DNA of 7,493 bases from Candidatus Altarchaeales archaeon (GCA_016867655.1 VGJA01000048.1:1-7493), one strand, 5' to 3'; counted from the first letter of the stretch, positions 1-6,071 are shown. The notes: a model not told the origin generated them from the sequence alone. Made by a program: numbers and translations.

Positions 1-78
1 GAACACTATGTTGCTTGCTACTAGGATTAAGACCTTGTTTTTTTCAACCCAGTTCTTCCCAGCCTGCTTTCTAGTCAT
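1..78 (-). CDS. Start of an unidentified, probably membrane protein (cut by left edge)
   Basis: An ATG on the minus strand at 78-76 opens a frame that stays open to base 1, giving 26 codons. The peptide begins MTRKQAGKNWVEKNK and continues into the hydrophobic VLILVASNIVF. This is the pattern of a basic cytoplasmic N-terminus followed by a first membrane helix. No Shine-Dalgarno-like site precedes the ATG, but a TATA-like element sits about 25 bases upstream, as expected for a leaderless archaeal mRNA. The family cannot be told from so little sequence. It lies downstream of the sulfatase-fold gene on the same strand, separated by a duplicated 53-bp segment. A chance open frame of this length is possible; the start context and peptide composition make a real gene more likely. 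Confidence 0.5.
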   Translation of the reverse strand, partial: MTRKQAGKNWVEKNKVLILVASNIVF

Positions 79-184
79 TCTAAGTTTTCAATATATAATT
101 GTATATGGTTCTTTATATTACGTATCCAAGCTCTAAGTTTTCAATATATAATTGTATATGGTTCTTTATATTACGTATCCAAGC
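79..184. repeat. Perfect 53-bp tandem duplication (two copies) spanning the sulfatase 3' end
   Basis: Bases 79-131 and 132-184 are identical. On the minus strand each copy holds the last five codons (Leu-Gly-Tyr-Val-Ile) and TAA stop of the sulfatase-fold gene, then about 34 bases of A/T-rich intergenic DNA with a near-palindromic core (91-106, one mismatch from perfect symmetry). The right copy is the functional gene end and the left copy is an out-of-context duplicate. Because the A/T-rich core also provides the TATA-like element for the left-edge gene, the duplication copies a promoter as well as a gene end. There is no third copy and no internal divergence, so it is recent, under selection, or an assembly effect. 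Confidence 0.95.
99..108 (-). promoter_or_regulatory. TATA-like element for the left-edge gene
   Basis: Reading the minus strand, CCATATACAA lies with its centre about 25 bases before the ATG at 78, the archaeal TATA position for a leaderless transcript. An identical element occurs 53 bases further upstream (152-161) because it lies inside the tandem duplication. The match to a consensus TTTATATA box is only moderate. Confidence 0.4.
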
Positions 185-1548
185 GACTTCAGGCGTTCCT
201 CGGTTTCTTCTGTCATCTTCGCCCGCTCTGGCTCTATGGACGAGTTTGTTGCAATCCACACAAACAACTCTGTCTTCAAGTTCCGGACCAGCGTTTCGTC
301 CTTGTGATTGTCATAGACGTTGTCCTGCTCTTCTGGGTCTTTTTCAAGGTCATAGAGCTCAAACTGCGTTGTGTTGTATTTCTCCGGTTCTGTGTTGTAT
401 ATCAGCTTCCACCCGCCTTTTTGGATGCTTTTCCTCTCCTGCATGTAGCACACGCCTTCGCCGTAGTTTGTTGCGTCAGTTCTTTTTTTGCCCAACATGT
501 ATGGGACAATGCTTTCTCCCTGGAAGTTCCGCGGTATTTCTCTACCAATCATGTCCAGTATTGTCGGCGCCAGGTCAAGGTGGTGGACTTCTTCCTCAAC
601 CGCTTTTCCGCCTTCCAGCTTTGGGTTCCATATGACAAGCGCGACGTGAAGCAGCTCGTTGTAGAGTGTGTGGCCGTGTTCTGAAGACTTGTGTTCAAAG
701 AACTCTTCGCCGTGGTCGCCGCTTATTACCACTATGGTGTTTTCCAGCAGGCCGTTGTCTTCCATATACTTTAAGAGCCGGCCAATCTGGCTGTCTGCAT
801 ACAGTATCTCCCCGTCATAGGAGTCTACTATGAACTTTTGGTCTTCTCTAGTTAGATTGCCATCCCAATAGAGAGTTCTAATGTTCCACACATTGGGCGT
901 TGTGACGTTTATCGTCAGATGCATGACATCCTGGTAGTTTGGGTCCGCCCACTTCTGGAATTCTTTGGGCGGGTCGTAGGGGTGATGCGGGTCAACGTAA
1001 TGCAAATAGAAGAAAAACGGTTTTTTGGCTTCCTTCAGCTTTGAGATAGCTTCATTGGTGAGCATCCTGGCGTCGCCTGCTTTTGATGTATACTGGTTGA
1101 AGCCCTGCTGCATTTTTGACGCATAGTTTAGGAACGGGTTTTCTATTACGCCGTATGTGTCATAGCCATGATACTTCAACACTTCAGTCAAAGTCAACGC
1201 ACTGCTCGGCAGCGCGCTGTCGCTCTTGAGACACTTGTTTATGTGTGGATATTGTGAAGTGAACATTGATGCAACACTCGGTTTGGTCCAAGGCGCCTGT
1301 GTCAAAGCCTTCCTGAAGTTGAAGCTTTTTTCAGCGAAAACGTCCAGGTTGGGCGTTGTGTTCCTGTAGTAATCGTTGAATCCCATGTGGTCGTATCTAA
1401 GGCATTCCACAAAAATTATGATGACGTTGCAGTCCTTGCAGACATAGCCTGGAGTCCGATTCAGAAACAGGTAGCCTGCTGCCAATATAACCACTACTAC
1501 CACTGCCAACAAGAGTTTGCCCTGTTTTTTCTCATGTCTTTTAGCCAT
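166..1548 (-). CDS. Membrane-anchored sulfatase-fold hydrolase/transferase with Thr nucleophile
   Basis: The 460-residue protein belongs to the sulfatase branch of the alkaline phosphatase superfamily. A basic N-terminus and a hydrophobic stretch at residues 11-29 look like an uncleaved signal anchor, placing the catalytic domain outside the cell. Family landmarks appear in order: the N-terminal metal-binding strand IIFVECLRYDHMG (43-56), the active-site segment PWTKPSVASMFTSQYP (86-101), VDPHHPYDPP (185-194), SGDHGEEFFEH (276-286) with HGH at 291-293, and a sulfatase-type tail ending LKSLGYVI. Two key positions differ from true sulfatases: Glu48 stands where Asp is usual, and Thr88 replaces the Cys/Ser of the CxPSR formylglycine motif, with Val92 in place of Arg. 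Formylglycine cannot form here, so phosphate-ester hydrolysis or phosphotransfer (as in Thr-dependent phosphoethanolamine transferases and LTA synthases) is as likely as sulfate-ester cleavage. It is the last gene of a four-gene operon, 25 bases after the small YIDPGTG gene. The substrate is unknown. Confidence 0.85.
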   Translation of the reverse strand: MAKRHEKKQGKLLLAVVVVVILAAGYLFLNRTPGYVCKDCNVIIIFVECLRYDHMGFNDYYRNTTPNLDVFAEKSFNFRKALTQAPWTKPSVASMFTSQYPHINKCLKSDSALPSSALTLTEVLKYHGYDTYGVIENPFLNYASKMQQGFNQYTSKAGDARMLTNEAISKLKEAKKPFFFYLHYVDPHHPYDPPKEFQKWADPNYQDVMHLTINVTTPNVWNIRTLYWDGNLTREDQKFIVDSYDGEILYADSQIGRLLKYMEDNGLLENTIVVISGDHGEEFFEHKSSEHGHTLYNELLHVALVIWNPKLEGGKAVEEEVHHLDLAPTILDMIGREIPRNFQGESIVPYMLGKKRTDATNYGEGVCYMQERKSIQKGGWKLIYNTEPEKYNTTQFELYDLEKDPEEQDNVYDNHKDETLVRNLKTELFVWIATNSSIEPERAKMTEETEERLKSLGYVI

Positions 1549-1573
1549 TCTCCAATCCTAAACTCCGGCCTAT

Positions 1574-1768
1574 TTAACGCTTTCTCAGCTTTGCAAAAAG
1601 CTTTTTTGCCGGTTCTATCAAGTATCTGAGCAGCAGTGCGCCAGCCAGGCCAATCAACGCAGCCAGCATGCCCCCTCCGGAGCCTATTATCGCGCCGCCC
1701 GTGCCTGGGTCTATGTATGCGGAAGCGCTGACGCTCAGCAGCATTATCATAAACAAAATCCGTTTCAT
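1574..1768 (-). CDS. Small secreted/membrane protein with YIDPGTG motif
   Basis: This 64-residue protein starts with a signal-peptide-like segment (MKRILFMIMLLSVSASA) with a plausible cleavage site after Ala17. That would leave a mature N-terminus YIDPGTGGAIIG. A Gly/Ala/Leu-rich membrane helix follows at about 26-50, then a strongly basic tail (KKLFAKLRKR). The predicted topology is N-out, C-in. I recall short proteins with an N-terminal YIDPGTG motif in many bacteria and archaea, often near sulfatase or polysaccharide genes; their function is unknown to me. Here the gene begins one base after the CysD-like stop codon, so translation is probably coupled, and it precedes the sulfatase-fold gene by 25 bases. 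A partner or membrane-assembly role for the neighbouring exported enzymes is an inference. Confidence 0.75.
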   Translation of the reverse strand: MKRILFMIMLLSVSASAYIDPGTGGAIIGSGGGMLAALIGLAGALLLRYLIEPAKKLFAKLRKR

Positions 1769-1769
1769 T

Positions 1770-2612
1770 TCACATGTAACCCAAGCTCCTCAATTTTTCC
1801 ATGTTGTGTTCCTTGGTGCTTAATCTTCCGTGCCTCTCCTCAACCTGGGTTTCCTCTAATTCTTTTATAATCTCCTCTACAGTGCTTGCGTTGGATTCCA
1901 TGGGGGCTGTGCATGGCATACAACCCAAACTTCTAAATCTCTTGCCTTCTTTGGCAAAATACATCGGATTCACCTTGATGTTGTTCCTCTTTATGTAACT
2001 CCAGACGTCAATCTCGCTCCAATGCAACAATGGATGAATCCTAACATGACTGGAGTCCTTGTAGACCGAGGCATACAAATCCCACCCGCTCATCTCAGAA
2101 TCCTGAAGGCTTTCCAGCCCGCTGTCAGTGCCCTCTTTCCTCGACATCCTGGAAGTCTTCCACTTGAAGTCATTATCCCTTGGACTGAAATACCGTTCCT
2201 TGGCGCGAATTCCGTGTTCATCCCTCCTTATGCCGAGAATAAAGGCGTCGAAGCCGTATTTGGCGATGACCTGCTTGAGGTTGTCGGTCTTCAACGAGTT
2301 GCAGCATTCAAAGTGGCCTTTCTCCGGGCCCATGCCTTTTTTAGAGGCGTCTTCATTTCTGGCTATAATCAGCTTGAAGCCAAGTTCCTTCTGTAGTCTA
2401 TCTCTGTATGCATACATTTCCGGAAACTTGAAGCCGGTGTCCAAATGCACCACCGGAAAAGGTATCTCTCCAAAGGCCTTTTTGGCGATGTAAAGCATCG
2501 TCACAGAGTCCTTTCCAAACGAACACAGGAATGCAGGATTCTTGAACTGCACCCTCACTTCCCTAAGAATGTATATAGTCTTGCTTTCCAGCTCATTCAA
2601 GTGGTCTCTCAT
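1770..2612 (-). CDS. cysD: CysD-like PP-loop protein (sulfate adenylyltransferase subunit 2 / PAPS reductase family)
   Basis: This 280-residue PP-loop ATP pyrophosphatase closely follows the CysD pattern: the PP-loop SFGKDS (31-36), HLDTGFKFPEMYAYRDR (56-72), GIRRDEHGIRAKER (127-140), HPLLHWSEIDVWSYI (193-207), RFRSLGCMPCTAPMESNAST (225-244) and a tail ending MEKLRSLGYM, comparable to the MELKKRQGYF end of E. coli CysD. CysD binds ATP and sulfate to make adenylylsulfate, normally with the GTPase CysN. Two things are odd. It is shorter than E. coli CysD (about 302), with the segment just before RFRSLGC reduced to a few residues. It also carries Cys103-Cys104 and Cys231-x-x-Cys234, the cysteine pattern that binds [4Fe-4S] in APS reductases. 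The catalytic C-terminal Cys of those reductases is absent. No cysN or cysC lies in the window. Its ATG overlaps the phosphodiesterase stop as ATGA. Membership of the family is sure; sulfate adenylation is probable but not certain. The symbol reflects the closest family. Confidence 0.8.
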   Translation of the reverse strand: MRDHLNELESKTIYILREVRVQFKNPAFLCSFGKDSVTMLYIAKKAFGEIPFPVVHLDTGFKFPEMYAYRDRLQKELGFKLIIARNEDASKKGMGPEKGHFECCNSLKTDNLKQVIAKYGFDAFILGIRRDEHGIRAKERYFSPRDNDFKWKTSRMSRKEGTDSGLESLQDSEMSGWDLYASVYKDSSHVRIHPLLHWSEIDVWSYIKRNNIKVNPMYFAKEGKRFRSLGCMPCTAPMESNASTVEEIIKELEETQVEERHGRLSTKEHNMEKLRSLGYM

Positions 2613-4348
2613 GTCAAATCATCTCCATCCATCTCTTCAGGCGGCTTCAGTCCAAGCAAACTCAGTATAGTCGGCGCCACGTCAACTTGATGTGGTTTTT
2701 CCTTGTTTGTCTTGAAGTTGGTGTACAACACACCTGGGACGTAGGACGGGTCCACAAGGTGGTCGTTTCTCCACTTCTTCGTGTTTTCAAACACGACTTC
2801 AGGCGTGAAGCCTCCGACAGCGTTCTGCCAGGACATCCTGTAGCCAGGCTTGAATCCTAGTATTATGTTAGGGGCTTCTTCTATATAAATTCCACTGTAA
2901 ACGTCTTCCTTGCGGTAGACTTTAAAGATTCCCTCCACTTTGCCAAGCTTTTCAACCAACTCGTTTGTTATTTTTTCATCACAGTATACGCTGTTGAATC
3001 CGACAGAAAACGCTTTTGTGTGGTCCCAGTCGACGTATTCAAACAAAGCCCCTTCGTCTTCTGCACTGATTTCTCTTGTCAAAGCAATGTATCCGTTTTC
3101 AGCCAGCCATGTGTTCACTGACACAGCTTTGTCAAAGGTTGTGAAACCATGGTCTGACAATACTATAACTGCGGTATTGTTGTCTATCCTGCTCAAAACC
3201 TCTCCCAGAAAACGGTCTTTCTTCAGAAAGTAGTCGCTGACATTCTCTCCATAGATGTGCTGCAGCCTGTCGGAAGTGTCATAGACCACAACCAGCAGGC
3301 CTTTTTCCTGTTTGTTGAATTTCTCAAACTCCTTCCAAAACATTTTGTCTCTCTCAGCCTCGATTTCATCGCATTGTTCCAGGAAGATTTTGTCGTCTAT
3401 CATATTGTCGTTTAGTGCGTCTGTGTCTTCTGGCATGCCCAAAGTGTAGAACAAACCCATTTCTCTTGCAAGCTCTGCCGAATATTCTTTTGTGTAAGAG
3501 ATGTCGAACATCGGGTTTTCAGGGTCGATTTGGACTGTAGTCAAATACATCTTGAATGGTTCACTGGACATCAAGTAGACTTTGCATATGCCATAGACTT
3601 CGCTCAAAAAACCAGTCTTAAATTTCACCCTAATCCAGTCGCTCCACCCTCCCTCCTTGACGTCATAGGTTTTGCCGTCTATGGACACGACAGCTTTCCC
3701 GTCGTTCAACGCAATTTTCATTGGAACCCTGACGTCCACCACATTGTCTCCCTCCTGCTTCCTTGGCCCTGAAACATAGGTTTCTATCGGATTTCCTTGA
3801 ACGTGAATGACCTTCTTTCCCATAACGCTTATGTCATCTGTGTAAAAGCTGTAGCCGCTTAGAAAACCCTTTACGTCAGGAACACCCAGGCCAGAAAGCA
3901 TGCTGCCTTTAACCTTCTCAGGAGGAAAAGTCACCGGATAACGTATCACAGTAGTCGGAATTCCCGCTTTGGAGGTAATCCTCCATAAGGGCTCGGCTTT
4001 GACTATGCTGGAGTAGTCGTCCTCCCAAAGGGAAAGCTTCGGCAGCTTTTCCCTGGAATCCCACCTAATGAAGTCGAATATGTTGTGCCTTCCAGGATTG
4101 ACTCCAGTTGCTATCGTAGTCCAAGCTACTGGGCTGTGCGGAGGCAAACTTGTGTCAAGAGTGTGGAACTCCAGCTTCCTGAAATTCGGCATTTCAGTCC
4201 TCTCCCCTTGTTTGGGGTCCATGCCGTCTATGCCAATCACCAAAACCTTCCGATACTTGGGTTCCATCTGAACGCTAGACGATTCAATATACCTAAAGAT
4301 AATGAATGCAGTCAAAATAAATAATAGGAAAAATAAAACCCTCTTCAT
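2609..4348 (-). CDS. Type I phosphodiesterase / nucleotide pyrophosphatase-family protein (alkaline phosphatase superfamily)
   Basis: The 579-residue protein (counted from ATG at 4348) has an N-terminal hydrophobic segment at about 4-19 that would export or anchor it. The superfamily metal and catalytic signatures follow: VLVIGIDGMDP with Asp41; PPHSPVAWTTIATG with Ser72 at the nucleophile position; GRHNIFDF; VVYDTSDRLQHIYG with Asp357, Asp360 and His364; VLSDHGF with Asp399-His400; and KPHQVDVAPTILSLLG with His553. These give the usual two-metal ligand set. Members hydrolyse phosphodiester or pyrophosphate bonds, often of nucleotide-linked compounds; the substrate here is unknown. The start is either GTG at 4351 or ATG at 4348; I prefer the ATG, and the difference is one residue. 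It is the first gene of the operon, with its own TATA-like box, and overlaps the next gene by four bases. A large middle insertion (about 140-340) is typical of this archaeal/bacterial type but carries no motif I recognise. Confidence 0.85.
   Translation of the reverse strand: MKRVLFFLLFILTAFIIFRYIESSSVQMEPKYRKVLVIGIDGMDPKQGERTEMPNFRKLEFHTLDTSLPPHSPVAWTTIATGVNPGRHNIFDFIRWDSREKLPKLSLWEDDYSSIVKAEPLWRITSKAGIPTTVIRYPVTFPPEKVKGSMLSGLGVPDVKGFLSGYSFYTDDISVMGKKVIHVQGNPIETYVSGPRKQEGDNVVDVRVPMKIALNDGKAVVSIDGKTYDVKEGGWSDWIRVKFKTGFLSEVYGICKVYLMSSEPFKMYLTTVQIDPENPMFDISYTKEYSAELAREMGLFYTLGMPEDTDALNDNMIDDKIFLEQCDEIEAERDKMFWKEFEKFNKQEKGLLVVVYDTSDRLQHIYGENVSDYFLKKDRFLGEVLSRIDNNTAVIVLSDHGFTTFDKAVSVNTWLAENGYIALTREISAEDEGALFEYVDWDHTKAFSVGFNSVYCDEKITNELVEKLGKVEGIFKVYRKEDVYSGIYIEEAPNIILGFKPGYRMSWQNAVGGFTPEVVFENTKKWRNDHLVDPSYVPGVLYTNFKTNKEKPHQVDVAPTILSLLGLKPPEEMDGDDLT
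2618..2626 (-). promoter_or_regulatory. Shine-Dalgarno site for the CysD-like gene
   Basis: On the minus strand GGAGATGAT lies five bases before the ATG at 2612 and inside the end of the phosphodiesterase gene. It differs by one base from the archaeal anti-Shine-Dalgarno match GGAGGTGAT. It supports the ATG that overlaps the upstream stop codon, and implies translational coupling within the operon. Confidence 0.55.
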
Positions 4349-4376
4349 CACATTCTACATTAAGGTATTGAGGAAC

Positions 4377-4386
4377 TATAAATACT
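4377..4386 (-). promoter_or_regulatory. TATA-box promoter of the phosphodiesterase-CysD-YIDPGTG-sulfatase operon
   Basis: The minus strand reads AGTATTTATA with its centre near 4380, directly after the stop codon of the upstream membrane-protein gene. The same ten bases occur before the 6072-6410 gene. Archaeal spacing predicts a transcript start near 4353-4354, leaving only 5-6 bases before the ATG at 4348. The purine-rich GTGAG just upstream could be a BRE. Confidence 0.5.
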
Positions 4387-4844
4387 CACTTGTTTTTCAA
4401 CGCCCCTCCAATCACTCCGCCTATTAAAGCCAGTATGGCGTCTCCTAGTGATGCGGCTATTGACAGCACCATGTTGAGCATCATCCAGAACATATATCCT
4501 GAAACGTCGGAAGTCTGTATCATTCCCAATATGTTTGGGAACATGTCGAGCGTCCAGGCGACTGCTCCTGAAACAAGTCCGAACAACAGTCCTGTTAGCG
4601 CACAGTTCGCCAGAGTTCCCTTCTTTCGGGCCATGTTGAACCCTGAATAGGCGGCCAGAATTATCCCAACTCCTATTGTCAGAATCCAAAGCAGGATGCT
4701 TACTATCTCGGTGGTGTTTGTGCCTCCAATGAAGACTGTTAAAGTGACCCAGCAGGCCATCACTAAGGCCAGCGCAATCCTGATTAACAGCGGAATCTTA
4801 ATTGCATCTATATAGTCCACAGCGTTCTTTCCAAGTATTTTCAT
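4386..4844 (-). CDS. Unidentified four-helix membrane protein
   Basis: This 152-residue protein is not one I recognise. After a short polar N-terminus (MKILGKNAVDYIDAIK) it has hydrophobic segments at about 17-40, 45-68, 78-99 and 113-148. The last is Gly-rich near its end (IGGVIGGALKNK), giving roughly four to five membrane helices. The frame extends 33 codons further upstream, but that stretch lies inside the 3' end of the secreted-protein gene and reads as a basic, polar peptide unlike the rest. A GGAGTGAT site four bases before the ATG at 4844 fixes this start; ATG at 4850 is the alternative. It begins 13 bases after the stop of the secreted Cys-rich protein and is probably co-transcribed with it. 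Confidence 0.75.
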   Translation of the reverse strand: MKILGKNAVDYIDAIKIPLLIRIALALVMACWVTLTVFIGGTNTTEIVSILLWILTIGVGIILAAYSGFNMARKKGTLANCALTGLLFGLVSGAVAWTLDMFPNILGMIQTSDVSGYMFWMMLNMVLSIAASLGDAILALIGGVIGGALKNK

Positions 4845-4848
4845 CTGC

Positions 4849-4856
4849 ATCACTCC
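4849..4856 (-). promoter_or_regulatory. Shine-Dalgarno site that decides the start of the membrane-protein gene
   Basis: GGAGTGAT on the minus strand sits four bases before ATG 4844 and overlaps the alternative ATG at 4850. Its position just after the stop of the upstream gene (4858) argues for 4844 as the start and against the longer frame beginning at 4943. Confidence 0.5.
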
Positions 4857-4857
4857 A

Positions 4858-6021
4858 TTAGTGTTTGTCGAAGTATTCCTTGTAAATTTCCGAAAGTTTT
4901 TTATTCTCGTTTTCAGGCTTCTCGCACTCGCCCGCCAGTTCAAGGCTTATCTCGTCTCCTTTAAGCTGGTCTTCAGGCGCATAGGCTGTGTCCCAGTGCA
5001 CGACCACCTGAATGTAATCCCCCCAGTCGGTGTTCAAATGGCCCATAACCCATTTTCTCGGGCCTTCCAGAAAGCCGTCCCGGTTCAAGTCGCTTCTGAT
5101 GCCTGCGTAAGTGTGGTGTATGTCAATCTTCTTGCCGTCTTTGCCTATCACCCATTTGGGCGGATTGCAGGGCAGTTTCACGTCAGCATAGCCGTCTGTC
5201 TCCGGGCCGTGCTGGAAGAGGCTGATGCCTCCATAGCTTCCGTGAACGTCATAGGGATAGGCGTTGGCGTGCAGTCTTGCAATAATCTTCTTCCAGCCTA
5301 CTCCAGGGTTGATTCTTTCAGTCTCCTGCAGGTAGGCTATGAACTCATCTATCGTGAAAGTCGGATTGGTTACGGTTTTGTTTCCGCACCTCTGCTGCAG
5401 TTCGCTCCAAGTGCTGTTCAAGTCTGTGATGTTCGGCTCTTCTATAGTGATGTTAGGAGTTCCGGTGTCTATTGGCGCCAAGGTCGTTGTCGGAATCGTC
5501 GAGTATACTTCTCCCTCAGATGTAACACCGCTGATTTCAATGTCGTCGACTATCCCTTTTTGCAGGCACGCTCCTTCCAGACAGATGTATGGACATTGGT
5601 ATGTCGTGAATGTATAATAGTAAGTCTGCGTGCAGTGGTATTCAATCAAGTTCACCCCATCTTGAGCGCATTCGTCTGTGTAAGAGCCGGTGCTTGCTGT
5701 CACAGTCCCCTTTTTGTAGTAGTCCAAGCCGGAGTCAGTGTCTTCGCAAGGTTTGGTTGTTTTGCTTTTGTTCACGCAGGCTCCGCTGCTGCAGCCTTCA
5801 GGGCATTTGTATTTGTGGTCCTGCCTCGCGCCGGTGTCTGGACAGCAGTAGGCTTCGCGCACTTCCTCACCCACACAATAGTCTGTGTAAGACTTCATGT
5901 TGCTGTCTTCGGCAGTGCCTTTGACGTAATAGTTTTCACCGCCGTCGGAGTCCATACACTCTACTGCAGAAACAAGTCCAACGCAGGCTAAGACCAGAAG
6001 CAGGAAGACCAAGACTCGCAT
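4858..6021 (-). CDS. Secreted protein: two Cys-rich repeats, Thr/Asn-rich linker, unknown C-terminal domain
   Basis: This 387-residue protein opens with a clear signal peptide (1-19, likely cut after Ser-Ala at 19). Two related Cys-rich repeats follow, at about 22-83 and 92-153. Both share the order CxDxDxGxxYYxKGT, YTDxC, a Cys-containing core, and CPxxCxxGAC. Repeat 1 has seven Cys and repeat 2 six, consistent with disulfides outside the cell. I associate such repeats with surface proteins of uncultivated archaea. A linker at about 165-215 carries several NxT/NxS sites suited to archaeal N-glycosylation. The C-terminal domain (about 220-365) has conserved-looking motifs: WKKIIARLHANAYPYDVHG, DIHHTYAGIRSDLNRDG, TDWGDYIQVVVHWD. 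Their His/Asp/Trp content suggests a binding or catalytic site, but I do not recognise the family. No membrane anchor is seen at the C-terminus. It has its own leaderless-type promoter and probably leads an operon with the downstream membrane protein. Confidence 0.8.
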   Translation of the reverse strand: MRVLVFLLLVLACVGLVSAVECMDSDGGENYYVKGTAEDSNMKSYTDYCVGEEVREAYCCPDTGARQDHKYKCPEGCSSGACVNKSKTTKPCEDTDSGLDYYKKGTVTASTGSYTDECAQDGVNLIEYHCTQTYYYTFTTYQCPYICLEGACLQKGIVDDIEISGVTSEGEVYSTIPTTTLAPIDTGTPNITIEEPNITDLNSTWSELQQRCGNKTVTNPTFTIDEFIAYLQETERINPGVGWKKIIARLHANAYPYDVHGSYGGISLFQHGPETDGYADVKLPCNPPKWVIGKDGKKIDIHHTYAGIRSDLNRDGFLEGPRKWVMGHLNTDWGDYIQVVVHWDTAYAPEDQLKGDEISLELAGECEKPENENKKLSEIYKEYFDKH

Positions 6022-6043
6022 AATATCCTATTTACAGCATTGG

Positions 6044-6051
6044 TTTAAAAA
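6044..6051 (-). promoter_or_regulatory. TATA box for leaderless transcription of the secreted-protein gene
   Basis: The minus strand reads TTTTTAAA centred 26-27 bases before the A of the ATG at 6021. This is the canonical archaeal distance for a transcript that starts at the start codon. No Shine-Dalgarno-like site precedes that ATG, which agrees with a leaderless message. The 50-base gap 6022-6071 holds nothing else visible. Confidence 0.6.
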
Positions 6052-6071
6052 GACGATTGTTTTGCTGTTGT

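Noticed and set aside
99..684. Plus-strand frames of 126-178 codons over the sulfatase 3' end
   Set aside because: Overlap a well-supported conserved gene on the other strand, start within the tandem duplication or the gene itself, and show no family motif.
1770..1800. Shared C-terminal LRSLGYM / LKSLGYVI tails on the CysD-like and sulfatase-fold proteins, possibly a common sorting signal
   Set aside because: CysD proteins normally end in MELKKRQGYF-like tails and sulfatases in LKxLGY-like tails. Each tail is explained by its own family, and the codons differ.
4360..4689. Second minus-strand frame (109 codons) inside the membrane-protein gene
   Set aside because: Arg-rich, motif-free peptide in an alternative frame of a clear membrane protein; it runs over the promoter at 4377-4386.
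4845..4943. Upstream extension of the 4386-4844 membrane-protein gene to ATG 4943
   Set aside because: It would overlap the secreted-protein gene by 86 bases and adds a basic, polar peptide. A Shine-Dalgarno-like site directly before 4844 points to the shorter form.
5082..5091. EF-hand/dockerin-like calcium loop (SDLNRDGFLEG) in the secreted protein
   Set aside because: Only the first half of the loop matches (D, N, D, G). The last ligand position is Arg and there is no second loop, so it is too weak to call.
4861..5991. Long open frame (376 codons) on the plus strand opposite the secreted-protein gene
   Set aside because: The minus-strand frame has a signal peptide, two matching Cys repeats and a promoter at the right distance. 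The antisense frame has no recognisable motif and is explained by codon bias.
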